The translations under genes were made by a program, and so were the position numbers. 48,272 nt of DNA. It comes from Bacilli bacterium. GTDB lineage: Bacteria; Bacillota_I; Bacilli_A; RF39; UBA660. Below, piece after piece: positions 13,721-22,854 of this stretch. Each line of letters opens with the position of its first letter. The first letter of the stretch is position 1. Location: NCBI GenBank assembly GCA_028693035.1, contig JAQUWE010000011.1, positions 1-48,272 on the forward strand, read 5' to 3'. The notes beneath the pieces were generated by a model, which was given only the letters and a program-made list of their open reading frames with translations, did not search any database and had not been told where the DNA came from.

Positions 13721-13975
13721 ATGGATAAAGAACAAAGTATTCTTGAAGAAGAAAAAATCAAAGAAATATTAGATACATTAAGACCTTTTTTAATAAACGA
13801 TGGGGGAAATATTGAATTTGTTAAATATGAAGACCATAAAGTTTATATTAAGATGATGGGTGCTTGTGCCAATTGTCATATGTTAGATTTAACTCTTAAA
13901 GAAGGTATTGAAGCTGCTATCAAAGAAGAAATTCCTACTGTAGAAGAAGTAATCAATCTACAAACAGCTGAATAA
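13721..13975 (+). CDS. nfu: Nfu-type iron-sulfur cluster scaffold (NifU C-terminal domain)
   Basis: This 84-aa single-domain protein carries the NifU-like C-terminal fold: LRPFLINDGGNIEFVKYED, then the cluster-binding CxxC at C49-C52 (GACANCHM), and DLTLKEGIEAAI. Such proteins (YutI in Bacillus) bind a [4Fe-4S] cluster at a dimer interface through CxxC and hand it to client proteins. The start chosen is ATG 13721, because GGTGGTGA upstream is a good ribosome binding site and the promoter is too close for the GTG at 13709. It is convergent with the YutH-like gene, with one base between the stop codons. Confidence 0.92.
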   Translation: MDKEQSILEEEKIKEILDTLRPFLINDGGNIEFVKYEDHKVYIKMMGACANCHMLDLTLKEGIEAAIKEEIPTVEEVINLQTAE

Positions 13976-13976
13976 T

Positions 13977-14867
13977 TTAAAGCCATTCTGGTTTTATAAT
14001 GGTTACAGTATTGCTCATATAAGAGTGAATATCTTTTAAAAACTGTTCATACTCTGTCATTTTATGAATAATGCGTAAAAGTTCCTTTTCAGGAGCTTTT
14101 TTTTCGATTACATCTTCATATAAATCAAAGTAAAAGCTAGGAAAAAGCATTCTTGTATAAAAAGTATCGTATTCCTCTTTATCGAGATGATATGATAAAT
14201 AATAAGACACTTCCTCAAAAGAAAGATATCCATAAAAGAATTTGTCTTTGAAATATTCAGTAGCGTCTCTTACTTTATAGTCTACAATAAGTGTTAATGG
14301 GTTATAGAGTTCTATTTGCATCATATTTTTATGAATTCTTTTGTGCGCTACACACAATGTCTTTTTCTGCATCATATTTGTATACGCAATCGCATTTTCT
14401 GCAAGCCCACAAAAGTAACTAAAACTTTCACGAATTACAGGAAATTTCTTACCAAATTGACTTACTTGGTATGCAAAATAATCAATCTTAGTACTCCATA
14501 GTGTATTCCAATCATTGCGATATAGTGACTTATAAGGGGTTAAATCCATAATAACTTTAGAAAAAGATAGAATTTCTCCTAAACAAATTTTGTCTTTTTT
14601 TTCAGCTGTTATTTGTAATAATACATATAATTCTTGGTTTATTGTAGTAAACAATTGTTGTTCACGGTTACTGACAAGCATATGCATAGGAAGCCCCATA
14701 ACACGTAATTGTTCTGATATCGTATGGATATCTTTCAGTTCTTTTATGTCTCTATCATAAGGAAGAAGAAGGTATGTATCTTCTCCCACCATAAAACGAT
14801 ATTGCTTACCTGTCTGGTGAATATCTATAGGTTCTAGTCCATAATAATACATGATCGCATTTTTCAT
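13977..14867 (-). CDS. YutH-like protein (kinase-fold, spore-coat-associated family in Bacillus)
   Basis: This 296-aa cytosolic protein resembles Bacillus YutH: an N-terminal YYYGLEPIDIHQTGKQYRF block, a beta-rich half with ELYVLLQ, then a helical half with paired Tyr/Trp segments. YutH belongs to the CotS-type relatives of aminoglycoside phosphotransferase kinases. The canonical catalytic HxDxxxxN of those kinases is not intact: the matching region reads VAHKRIHKNMMQIELYNP and then LIVDYKVRD. It may therefore be a pseudokinase. In Bacillus, yutH and the nfu homologue yutI are chromosomal neighbours, and here the genes are adjacent, which supports the call. Sporulation cannot be concluded from this gene alone. 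Confidence 0.55.
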   Translation of the reverse strand: MKNAIMYYYGLEPIDIHQTGKQYRFMVGEDTYLLLPYDRDIKELKDIHTISEQLRVMGLPMHMLVSNREQQLFTTINQELYVLLQITAEKKDKICLGEILSFSKVIMDLTPYKSLYRNDWNTLWSTKIDYFAYQVSQFGKKFPVIRESFSYFCGLAENAIAYTNMMQKKTLCVAHKRIHKNMMQIELYNPLTLIVDYKVRDATEYFKDKFFYGYLSFEEVSYYLSYHLDKEEYDTFYTRMLFPSFYFDLYEDVIEKKAPEKELLRIIHKMTEYEQFLKDIHSYMSNTVTIIKPEWL

Positions 14868-14932
14868 AGATTCACCCCTATCTTAGTATATGAAAAGGTA
14901 GGAAAAGATATGAAAAAAAGGGTATAAATACC

Positions 14933-15334
14933 TTATTCAAGTGGGGCTAAAATAGAAAACATAGGAATATTTCTTAAAATCATAAAAAGGAAAGCAATTA
15001 TAATTAAGCCATACCAAAAGAACCTTGGTATTTTATGAAGTATTTGATCTTCTTTATTGCCAATATAAAGATATAGTTTATATAGAAAATAAGGAATAAA
15101 GATAGGTAAAAGAGCAAAAACCAAGGAATTGTATCTAAAAGCTAAAGCAAAATCAAATTTTAAAATAGCCAAAATACATCTTGTAATACCACAGCCTGGA
15201 CAATAAATACCCGTAACTTCATGGAAAATACAAGGAATATAAAACCCATATTTTGTATGTAAATAAAGAAAAGCAAAAAAGGAAAGAATAGCTAAAAAAA
15301 GAAGAATAAGTACTCTACATATTCTTTTTTTCAT
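14933..15334 (-). CDS. DUF2752 membrane protein
   Basis: This 133-aa protein has four predicted membrane helices and the DUF2752 signature YCPGCGITRCILAIL near residues 45-59, in which two Cys lie two residues apart beside Gly and Arg. The family's role is unknown. Its start overlaps the stop codon of the preceding DUF4234 gene by one base (TAATG), so the pair is translationally coupled and probably forms a small membrane complex. Confidence 0.85.
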   Translation of the reverse strand: MKKRICRVLILLFLAILSFFAFLYLHTKYGFYIPCIFHEVTGIYCPGCGITRCILAILKFDFALAFRYNSLVFALLPIFIPYFLYKLYLYIGNKEDQILHKIPRFFWYGLIIIAFLFMILRNIPMFSILAPLE

Positions 15335-15678
15335 TATGCCTCATCTAATTCATTTAATTCTGATTGAATCAAACAGTAATTGACGATATCTAATTGTAAA
15401 ATACTTAAAATCAAATATAAAACAGAGTTATCTGTAGCACGCATATCACGGTCAACTCTTGCATTATACATTTTTTTGCCCATTTGATAACTCCAATAAA
15501 AACGGTAAATTCCGCAAGTAATAAGGATTAACAGGAAAGACATCCCACCACTCATGGTGTTGTCTTCACTCGCATAAGCTACATCATCTGTAAGCATAAT
15601 AAACCATATAATTCCGTAAATACCGCAAGTAATAATACTTAAAACAACGGATACTGCTATATCTCTTTTTCTTATCAT
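15334..15678 (-). CDS. DUF4234 membrane protein
   Basis: This 114-aa protein contains the DUF4234 pattern: an N-terminal helix ending in ITCGIYGIIWFIMLTDD, a second copy-like helix ITCGIYRFYWSYQMG, and a third helix near the C-terminus. The repeated TCGIY motif before an aromatic pair is characteristic. The function is unknown. It is first in a two-gene unit with the DUF2752 gene, downstream of trpS. Confidence 0.85.
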   Translation of the reverse strand: MIRKRDIAVSVVLSIITCGIYGIIWFIMLTDDVAYASEDNTMSGGMSFLLILITCGIYRFYWSYQMGKKMYNARVDRDMRATDNSVLYLILSILQLDIVNYCLIQSELNELDEA

Positions 15679-15728
15679 TTCTTTTCCTCCTAGCTCTTAT
15701 ACATAGTATACACTACTTTATTTATACT

Positions 15729-16739
15729 TTATTCAAAATAATCAATTTTTACGCTTTTTTTCACTCTATCTAGAACTTCTGCTGCTTTTTTATTGGCTCT
15801 TTCTGTTCCTTCTTTTAAAATAGTATCCACTTCTTCTGGATGTTCTTCATAATATTTACGTTTATTACGAATCGGTGTTAAAAATTCTTCCATTTTTTCA
15901 ATTAGCTCTTTTTTACAAGAAACACATCCACGAAGGCCTTTTTTACATTCGTTGCATACGTTTTCTACATTTGGGTTGTTTAATAATTTATGATAGTAGT
16001 AAACCATACATATTTCAGGATTGGCAGGGTCATCTTTACGTATTTTGGAAGGGTCTGTCAAAGCATTCATAATTTTTTTAGAAACGACTTCTGTTGTATC
16101 ATTTAAAAAGATGGCATTTCCAAGACTTTTCCCCATTTTTTCATTGCCATCTAATCCTTTAATTCTTGGTGTTTTACTTAGAACCGCTTCTGGTTCTTTT
16201 AGTGTCTCCCCATATATATGATTGAATTTTCTTACGATTTCTCTAGCTTGTTCCAAGTGAGGAAGTTGATCATCTCCTACTGGACAAACTTCACAGTCAA
16301 AGGCTGTTAAATCAGCGGCTTGGCTAACAGGATATCCTAAGAAACCATAGGTAATACTTTCTCCATCATTTCCAAAAACACTCTTTTTTTGTCCAAGTTC
16401 TGCTTTGGTCGTTGGATTTCTATAAAGTCTAGAAACTGTTACCATATTAGAATATAAAACAGTCAGTTCCGCAATCGCTGGAATCATAGACTGGATAAAA
16501 ATATGACTATGGGTAGGATCTATTCCTACTGATAGGTAGTCAAGTGCTAATTCTTTGACATTTTTTCTTACTTTATCAGGGTTTTCGAAATTATCAGTTA
16601 GTGCTTGCACATCTGCAATAATAATATAGGTATTATAGTCATACTGCATTTCTACTCTTTTTTTAACAGCCCCAAAATAATGTCCAATATGTAAATTCCC
16701 TGTCGGTCTATCTCCCGTTAATATTACTTTTTGACTCAT
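15729..16739 (-). CDS. trpS: Tryptophanyl-tRNA synthetase, with a four-Cys cluster motif
   Basis: This class I synthetase charges tRNA-Trp. The 336-aa length is normal. The HIGH motif is H17-I-G-H20 (GNLHIGHYF) and the KMSKS loop reads KMGKS at about 201-205. A C-terminal cluster C244-x20-C265-x6-C272-x2-C275 (with an extra C262) resembles the C-x22-C-x6-C-x2-C set that binds a [4Fe-4S] cluster in Thermotoga TrpRS, where it helps tRNA recognition. Many bacterial enzymes keep only part of this motif. The gene lies 14 bases downstream of the patatin gene and is probably co-transcribed with it. No T-box is seen before it. Confidence 0.96.
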   Translation of the reverse strand: MSQKVILTGDRPTGNLHIGHYFGAVKKRVEMQYDYNTYIIIADVQALTDNFENPDKVRKNVKELALDYLSVGIDPTHSHIFIQSMIPAIAELTVLYSNMVTVSRLYRNPTTKAELGQKKSVFGNDGESITYGFLGYPVSQAADLTAFDCEVCPVGDDQLPHLEQAREIVRKFNHIYGETLKEPEAVLSKTPRIKGLDGNEKMGKSLGNAIFLNDTTEVVSKKIMNALTDPSKIRKDDPANPEICMVYYYHKLLNNPNVENVCNECKKGLRGCVSCKKELIEKMEEFLTPIRNKRKYYEEHPEEVDTILKEGTERANKKAAEVLDRVKKSVKIDYFE

Positions 16740-16753
16740 ATATATCCTCCTTT

Positions 16754-18025
16754 TTAATCTGAAATTGTATATAAATAAAGAGCTGCTAAAAATTCTTTAG
16801 AAAAGACAAGTGCTAAACTTGCAAGTTCTTTTTTATATTTATTATTTTCTTCTGTATGTTTTGTTTTTACAAAAATGTATTCAATAATTTGTTTGGTATT
16901 GATGAGTTTCTTTACATTACCAAGTTTGATTAATTTATCGATGTTTTTTACTTCTTCTAAATCTTCTCTTGCTACTTTATCTAACAAAACTCTATTATAC
17001 ATATGTATATCATATATGTTCTCTTCATTCATGTCAAATATTTTTCCTAAGTATTCAATGGTTTGTAGCATGATTTTATGAATTTCTTTTTCTTTAGAAT
17101 CTTTAAATAATTTATGAAAAGCAGATACTGTTACGATTTTATCCATTAAACTTTTATTTCGATTAAAATGAAAAATAGTATGTGCAATTCCTAAAAAACG
17201 TGTAGAATATTTCTTATAATTTTTAGCCAAATGTCCTTTTTTAAAAGTAAATGTATTTCCATCTAATTTATGAAATGTTTTCATAGTATCATTGTATCCC
17301 AAATGAATGGCTCTATTAGAAGCTGCCTTATCAAAGACAAGAAAGGACTGAATCCTATTTCTTGGAGAAATGGTTGTTACTTTTACACTTGTATCTTTTA
17401 CTTTTTGTTTGATTCCAACTGCTTTTAAGTCAACTGCAATGATTTCTTCAGCACCCATTTTTATAGCTAAATTAACAGGTAGATTGTCATACATACCACC
17501 ATCAATATATGTTTTCTCCCCAATTTCTTTTTTCTTAAATACTGGATAGCACGTAGCGGATGCCATCAAGTAATCTTTTACTTTTCCTTTTGGAATTTCT
17601 TTTTTAGTAAGTTCGATTGGTTTGAATTCACTTAAATTCACCGTAACAAGTCCAAAATCTATGTTTGATTTTCTGAATTTTTTTTCATTGAATGTTTTTT
17701 CTACAAGCATTTCTAGATTATGAATATCCATTCCACCATCTACAATAATACCTTTTGCGTACATAGAAGCTACTTCTTTCATACCTTCTATTGTATTGAC
17801 ATCACCTGCTACCACCTTGTTGTATACTTGTCCAAAATTCATTTGTTTCCAAACAATTAAAGCTTTTATGTAATCTTTTTGAACCATATAAGCCCCATTT
17901 AAAGCCCCTACGGAAGTTCCTGTTACAATATCATAGGAAATATGCATTTTTCTTAATGCTTTCCATACACCAATTTGATAAGCACCTTTGCCGCCTCCAC
18001 CAGAGAGAACAATTGCTCTTTTCAT
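16754..18025 (-). CDS. Patatin-like phospholipase (RssA-type serine hydrolase)
   Basis: This 423-aa protein has a patatin domain in its first 210 residues: the oxyanion loop SGGGGKGAYQIG (8-19), the nucleophile elbow GTSVG with S38, and the catalytic D175 in YIDGGMYDN. The Ser-Asp dyad is therefore complete. Patatin enzymes hydrolyse acyl esters of membrane lipids. The remaining 200 residues are charged and helical, much longer than minimal RssA proteins, and may regulate the enzyme or bind membranes. There is no signal peptide. It is the first gene of a unit with trpS, behind its own promoter. Confidence 0.9.
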   Translation of the reverse strand: MKRAIVLSGGGGKGAYQIGVWKALRKMHISYDIVTGTSVGALNGAYMVQKDYIKALIVWKQMNFGQVYNKVVAGDVNTIEGMKEVASMYAKGIIVDGGMDIHNLEMLVEKTFNEKKFRKSNIDFGLVTVNLSEFKPIELTKKEIPKGKVKDYLMASATCYPVFKKKEIGEKTYIDGGMYDNLPVNLAIKMGAEEIIAVDLKAVGIKQKVKDTSVKVTTISPRNRIQSFLVFDKAASNRAIHLGYNDTMKTFHKLDGNTFTFKKGHLAKNYKKYSTRFLGIAHTIFHFNRNKSLMDKIVTVSAFHKLFKDSKEKEIHKIMLQTIEYLGKIFDMNEENIYDIHMYNRVLLDKVAREDLEEVKNIDKLIKLGNVKKLINTKQIIEYIFVKTKHTEENNKYKKELASLALVFSKEFLAALYLYTISD

Positions 18026-18043
18026 AAGAAATCACCTTTGTTT

Positions 18044-18073
18044 ATTATACCACGAATTTTGTTTATTAGTAAA
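18044..18073 (-). promoter_or_regulatory. Promoter of the patatin-trpS unit
   Basis: On the minus strand TTTACT (18068-18073) and TATAAT (18044-18049) are separated by 18 bases and lie 19 bases before the ATG. Confidence 0.7.
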
Positions 18074-18177
18074 TAAATGATAGGTTTTACAAGGAAAGGA
18101 TACAATTCTTATCTACATTTCAAAATGTAAAGTTTTATTTTGTTTGATCAAATTTAAATACCTGTTTAAAAAGAAAA

Positions 18178-18186
18178 TGATATAAT
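18178..18186 (+). promoter_or_regulatory. Extended -10 promoter of the P-type ATPase gene
   Basis: TGATATAAT fits an extended -10 (TGnTATAAT) and no good -35 is present. The start codon is only 18 bases downstream, leaving no room for a riboswitch. Confidence 0.55.
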
Positions 18187-18203
18187 AATGATGGTGAGAA
18201 TAT

Positions 18204-20822
18204 ATGATACAAATTTTTAATATAAAAAAAAGAAAAGATTTATCTTCCCATGATACTTCCCTATTTGAAGAGTATGTAAAACTATCAAAAGTACCTAGGG
18301 AAGATTGGGTCCAAAATTATGGATTTAAAGAAAAGGGTTTATCGCAAATACAGGCACAGGAAAGATTAGAAAAAGATGGTCCCAATGTTGTTGTAAAAGA
18401 TGACAAAAAATCATGGTTTTACTTTTTTCTGATTTCCTTTAAGGATCAATTTATTATTATCCTCTTTTTACTTGCCCTAATCAATTTTTCATTAGGAGAC
18501 CGTTTGGGGTCTTTGATTATTGTTGGCATCGCTATCATTAGTTCTCTTCTTCGTTTTACGCAGGACTATTCAACTTATAAATTTAATCGAAAACTAAAAG
18601 CAAGTATTTATAGTAGTGCGAATATTGTAAGAGATGGCAAAGAACAAAACATTCGTACAGAGAAAATAGTGATAGGAGATATTGTAAAACTAAATGCGGG
18701 TTCTATTATACCTGCGGATTTACTTCTTATCGAAAGTAAAGATTTATTTTTGAATCAATCTGTTTTTACAGGAGAAAGCATTCCTACAGAAAAGAAATCT
18801 AACATAGAAGAAGCCAAAACAATGTTTGAAATTTCTAATATTTGTTTTATGGGTTCTAGTGTTGTAAGTGGTTCCGCAACAGGGCTTGTTGTACGTACAG
18901 GCTTTCATACTTATTTAGGTACAATGGGAAAGGAAATAGATAATAAAAAAGAACTTACCAATTTTGATAAAGGAATGCGTAACATTACCAAAATGTTGAT
19001 AAAATATATGATTGGTGTCTGTCTATTTGTACTGGTTGTAAACGGTCTCATCAAAGGCAATATGAAAGAAGCCGTTTTATTTGCATTATCAGTAGCGGTC
19101 GGTATTACACCTAGTATGCTTCCTATGATTGTCAATGTGAACTTAACAAAAGGTAGCAAAACACTTGCCCATAAAAAGACTCTAGTAAAAAGAATTGAAT
19201 CTATTCAAAATCTAGGTGCGATTGATATTCTCTGTACTGATAAAACAGGCACTTTGACAGAAGATCACATTACTTTGCAAAAATATATTGATATAAATGG
19301 AGATGAAGATCTTTCTATTTTAAATTATGCCTACTTAAATAGTTATTTTGGAACAGGTATGAAGAATCTAGTAGATAGAGCCATTCTACAATATGGGAAA
19401 GAAAATAACATAGATACAATCGTCACTTCTTACCAAAAAGTAGATGAAATCCCTTTTGATTATGATAGAAAGAAAATGTCCATCATAGTACAGCAAAACA
19501 ATGCCTATAAAATGATCACAAAAGGGGCATTAGAAGAAGTCATAAAAAGTTGTACACAGGTAAAGGTAGGAAATCAAACAGTACCTATTCAGTCGACCTT
19601 AATTGAAACCGTTACGGCCAAAGCAAAAGAACTTGCGGAAACAGGTATGCAGGTCATCGCGCTTGCCGCTAAAGAAGAATACCCTGGAAAGGATACTTTT
19701 AATAAAACACATGAACAAAATATGACCTTTGTCGGTTTTGTAGGATTCTTAGATCCTCCTAAAAAAGATGTTCAAAAAACATTAGCAGCCCTCAAAAATA
19801 TGGGTGTAAAAACAAAGATATTAACAGGGGATAATCCCTATGCTGCCAAAAATATTGGTACAATTGTAGGTTTGCAAACCAATGATATGATTTTAGGAAG
19901 TGAGATAGATGCTTTAAGCGATGAAGAACTTTCTATTAAAATAGAGAAAACGGATATTCTAGCACGTTTAAATCCTTTGCAAAAAGAAAGGGTTGTAAAT
20001 CTATATAGAAAAAAAGGACATGTCGTTGGTTACATGGGAGACGGTGTCAATGATGCCCCCTCTTTACACCAAGCAGACATTGGTATCTCAGTCGATAGTG
20101 CCACAGATATTGCCAAAGAAGCTTCTGATATCATCCTCCTTGAAAAAGACTTACATGTTATCTATGAAGGCGTTATCGAAGGAAGAAAAGTATATGGAAA
20201 TATCATAAAATATATGAAAATGGCCTTAAGTGCTGATTTTGGAGATGTTTTCAGTATTATGATAGCCAGTATCTTTTTACCTTTCTTACCGCTTCTGCCT
20301 ATTCAAATGTTATTACAGGACTTTATTTATGATTTCTCTCAAATAGGAATTCCTTATGATACAGTAGACAAAGAATTTTTAGAAAAACCAAAAAAATGGA
20401 ATACAAGAGATATCTCCTCTTTTATGAAAGTCATGGGGATTACAAGTTCTATTATCGATATAGTTTCCTTTATTATTTTCTGGTTTGTCTTCAAATACAA
20501 TACCCCATCCGAAGCAGCATACTTTCAAACTGCTTGGTTTGTAATGTGTTTGATTACGGAACTCATGATTATTCATAATGTAAGAACAGCAAAAAAACCA
20601 TTTATAGAATCATGTGCTAGTAAACCCTTGCTATATTTAACAGGACTATCTTTAGTACTTACGGTAATAACCCCTATTCTGCTTACTAAGATATCTTCCT
20701 TCCACTTTGTAATTCTACCTATTCCCTATTATGGTTTTGTCTTCTTATTCGTTATCATTTACTATATGATGGTAAGTGGTATTAAATATATTTATAAAAA
20801 AAGGAAGAAGGAATGGTTATAA
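18204..20822 (+). CDS. mgtA: Magnesium-type P-type ATPase (MgtA-like, P3B)
   Basis: This 872-aa membrane pump imports or moves Mg2+ using ATP. In order are seen an N-terminal cytoplasmic segment, the first membrane pair (about 72-115), the actuator TGES motif (in VFTGESIPTE, about 195), the second membrane pair with VGITPSMLPMIVN, the phosphorylation site D346 in DKTGTLTED, the nucleotide-binding KGALEEV, the hinge MGDGVNDAPSL, and six C-terminal helices. The NYAYLNSYFGTGMKN segment after the phosphorylation site is typical of MgtA/MgtB and separates it from Ca2+ pumps. It is transcribed alone. Unlike many Mg2+ transporter genes of Firmicutes it has no long leader. Confidence 0.92.
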   Translation: MIQIFNIKKRKDLSSHDTSLFEEYVKLSKVPREDWVQNYGFKEKGLSQIQAQERLEKDGPNVVVKDDKKSWFYFFLISFKDQFIIILFLLALINFSLGDRLGSLIIVGIAIISSLLRFTQDYSTYKFNRKLKASIYSSANIVRDGKEQNIRTEKIVIGDIVKLNAGSIIPADLLLIESKDLFLNQSVFTGESIPTEKKSNIEEAKTMFEISNICFMGSSVVSGSATGLVVRTGFHTYLGTMGKEIDNKKELTNFDKGMRNITKMLIKYMIGVCLFVLVVNGLIKGNMKEAVLFALSVAVGITPSMLPMIVNVNLTKGSKTLAHKKTLVKRIESIQNLGAIDILCTDKTGTLTEDHITLQKYIDINGDEDLSILNYAYLNSYFGTGMKNLVDRAILQYGKENNIDTIVTSYQKVDEIPFDYDRKKMSIIVQQNNAYKMITKGALEEVIKSCTQVKVGNQTVPIQSTLIETVTAKAKELAETGMQVIALAAKEEYPGKDTFNKTHEQNMTFVGFVGFLDPPKKDVQKTLAALKNMGVKTKILTGDNPYAAKNIGTIVGLQTNDMILGSEIDALSDEELSIKIEKTDILARLNPLQKERVVNLYRKKGHVVGYMGDGVNDAPSLHQADIGISVDSATDIAKEASDIILLEKDLHVIYEGVIEGRKVYGNIIKYMKMALSADFGDVFSIMIASIFLPFLPLLPIQMLLQDFIYDFSQIGIPYDTVDKEFLEKPKKWNTRDISSFMKVMGITSSIIDIVSFIIFWFVFKYNTPSEAAYFQTAWFVMCLITELMIIHNVRTAKKPFIESCASKPLLYLTGLSLVLTVITPILLTKISSFHFVILPIPYYGFVFLFVIIYYMMVSGIKYIYKKRKKEWL

Positions 20823-20835
20823 CCTTTTTTCTTTT
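20796..20835 (+). terminator. Weak terminator after mgtA
   Basis: AAAAAAAGG/CCTTTTTT arms with an 18-nt loop overlap the stop codon and are followed by CTTTTT. Confidence 0.45.
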
Positions 20836-20845
20836 TAAAATGGAC

Positions 20846-20874
20846 TAGACAAATAGTAAATAGCCATGTACAAT
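20846..20874 (+). promoter_or_regulatory. Promoter of the CmpB-type membrane protein gene
   Basis: TAGACA (20846-20851) and TACAAT (20869-20874) are spaced by 17 bases, 30 bases before the ATG. Confidence 0.65.
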
Positions 20875-20904
20875 GGTAATGTTCGGTAGAAAAGGAGTAA
20901 AAAG

Positions 20905-21594
20905 ATGTATGACATTTTAATTTATTTTACACTGTTTTTAATTATTTCTTTTATAGGATGGGTTACTGAAATTGTATATACAGGAATTGATCAAAAAGTT
21001 TTCACAGATCGTGGCTTTTTACTAGGACCTTACTGCCCTATCTATGGAAGTGCTTCTCTACTTATGATGCTTTTCCTTCATAAATATGTAAACGATCCTG
21101 TTGTTTTATTTGTAATGGCAGCTAACATTTGCTCCGTTATGGAATATATTACAAGTTATATTATGGAAAAATTATTTAAAGCAAGATGGTGGGATTATTC
21201 ACAACTGCCCTTTAATGTAAATGGCAGAATTTGTTTAAGCAATTCTATTTTATTTGGGATTGGTGCTGTCTTTCTTTTAAAATATATTCAACCCTTTTTA
21301 TTAGAAAATCTATATCATTTTCCAAAAGAATATTTCTTCTATATTGCCTACCCATTGCTTATTATTTTTATTTTAGATGTAATCCTATCAGGTAATATTA
21401 TTGTGCGTTTTAAACATACTGTTGAAAATATTCAAAAAGATTATACTGGTGAAATCAGTGATAAGGTAAGAAAAGTAATTATGAATAAATCTTATCCATT
21501 TAGAAGACTATTTATGGCTTTTCCTAATCAAATTATTGTTGGATTAAAAAAGACAATTTGGGAGAAAATTTTCCCTAAGAAAAAGAAACATTAA
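20905..21594 (+). CDS. Putative ABC-transporter-like membrane protein (CmpB family)
   Basis: This 229-aa protein has about five membrane helices. Family features of the CmpB-type proteins (Pfam ABC_trans_CmpB) are clear: FIGWVTEIVYTGI, RGFLLGPYCPIYG, the helix with VMEYITSYIMEKLF, RWWDYSQLPFNVNGRICL. The polar C-terminal tail is Lys-rich. The name 'ABC transporter permease' in databases is not backed by biochemistry, and there is no ATPase next to it. It is monocistronic with its own promoter and a shared terminator. Confidence 0.85.
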   Translation: MYDILIYFTLFLIISFIGWVTEIVYTGIDQKVFTDRGFLLGPYCPIYGSASLLMMLFLHKYVNDPVVLFVMAANICSVMEYITSYIMEKLFKARWWDYSQLPFNVNGRICLSNSILFGIGAVFLLKYIQPFLLENLYHFPKEYFFYIAYPLLIIFILDVILSGNIIVRFKHTVENIQKDYTGEISDKVRKVIMNKSYPFRRLFMAFPNQIIVGLKKTIWEKIFPKKKKH

Positions 21595-21608
21595 TACATG
21601 TTTCTTTT
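21581..21608. terminator. Bidirectional terminator between convergent genes
   Basis: A perfect 11-bp stem AAAAGAAACAT/ATGTTTCTTTT (21581-21591, 21598-21608) with a 6-nt loop lies over both stop codons, with A- and T-rich flanks. Confidence 0.85.
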
Positions 21609-22845
21609 ATTTTATATACGTAAATGTTTTTAAATCATTATTAAAGTTCATTTCAGATTGGTATCCTAGTGTGCGTAGTCCTGTCTGATCACTATAATAT
21701 TTTAAATATCCTTCTTCTGAAAAGTAAATAAATCCTTTTCCAAAAGAAATGTTTTTTAATTCATTTGTTTTAAATAGAAAGACAATTTGATTTGGATAGG
21801 AAGGATTGACACGACTGACTTCTATTTTTCCATTTCTTTTTTTGGTTAAATAATAAAGGCCATCTGTACTTTTGTATATAGAATCATACTCTTTATTTTG
21901 ATATTCTAACTTATTACTAAAGCTTTTATCTTTATGAACTTCGTTCATATCTTTTTGTATCCATTCTCCATTTTCATAAAAAGGTATTGTATTTCCACGA
22001 CCTGTTTCTGTGACTACTTTTTTCTTACTATCAATTTTGTATTGTACACGGTTGCTTTTATCAAGTAAATAAACAGAATGATCTATATTTCCTTGTATAA
22101 AACTATCTAAGGAAATGGATTTTGTAGTTAATTCCTTTTTACTGTTGTTGGTTACATCAATAATATAAATTTCATTGAAATCATAAGAACGATTATAAGA
22201 AGCCGTTATAAAATATTTAGAGGCAAGAGCGGCTATTTTAGGTTCATATACATCAGAATTGTAGTAAGAAAGAGTATTGATAGGTTTTTCTTTACTTTGT
22301 TTAATATTGTAAATTCCTCTATAATTTTGAACGACTGTATAATGCCCTGCTTGTATATTATTTTTATATACAGTTAGAAAGGGTTCTTTTATTGTATCTA
22401 CTTTACTATCTATAAAATCATTTTGATTATATGCAGGTAAATTTTCTACAAAAGCATCTAGTTTTTTATCTTTACCCACAATGTTTTGATAATAAACATA
22501 ATAACTTCCTTTACAAAGAACATCTTTTTTTATTTTTTTGTTCTTAAAAACAGGATATACACATTCATACTGTTCATCTTTAAAGGAATGTATTTCTTTT
22601 ATAATTTCAGAATCTTTATTTAAAGAATCAAAGACTTTAAAAGAAAAGTTTTGATCAATCAAAAGTGTATAAGAAGCAGGTTCTATACTTGTTTTTGATC
22701 TATATTTTTCATAAATAACATGAGATTTTTTCTTTTCTTTTCTTGTATAAGTTCTTTCATATCCTTTTCCAAAAAAGACAAAAAAACCTTGTATTATTAA
22801 AGAAAAAACAAATAAAAGCAAAAGTAATTTTAAAACTTTTTTCAT
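21607..22845 (-). CDS. Membrane-anchored hypothetical protein, 412 aa
   Basis: I do not recognise a family. An N-terminal helix (about 5-27, KLLLLLFVFSLIIQGFFVFF) would anchor it or act as an uncleaved signal, with most of the chain outside the cell. The rest is beta-rich with repeated Tyr/Lys/Asp strands of about 40-45 residues, which suggests a propeller-like fold. Two Cys (in YECVYP and DVLCKG) could pair. It is the last gene of the ecfA1-ecfA2-ecfT-truA operon: its TAGGAGG site lies within 15 bases of the truA ATG side and it ends at a strong terminator. A role connected to transport or the surface is only suggested by its position. Confidence 0.7.
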   Translation of the reverse strand: MKKVLKLLLLLFVFSLIIQGFFVFFGKGYERTYTRKEKKKSHVIYEKYRSKTSIEPASYTLLIDQNFSFKVFDSLNKDSEIIKEIHSFKDEQYECVYPVFKNKKIKKDVLCKGSYYVYYQNIVGKDKKLDAFVENLPAYNQNDFIDSKVDTIKEPFLTVYKNNIQAGHYTVVQNYRGIYNIKQSKEKPINTLSYYNSDVYEPKIAALASKYFITASYNRSYDFNEIYIIDVTNNSKKELTTKSISLDSFIQGNIDHSVYLLDKSNRVQYKIDSKKKVVTETGRGNTIPFYENGEWIQKDMNEVHKDKSFSNKLEYQNKEYDSIYKSTDGLYYLTKKRNGKIEVSRVNPSYPNQIVFLFKTNELKNISFGKGFIYFSEEGYLKYYSDQTGLRTLGYQSEMNFNNDLKTFTYIK

Positions 22846-22854
22846 TTGTACCTC

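Noticed and set aside
18026-18203. Possible Mg2+ riboswitch (M-box) before the mgtA-like gene
   Set aside because: The extended -10 is only 18 bases before the start codon, so there is no room for a leader, and no M-box core is seen.
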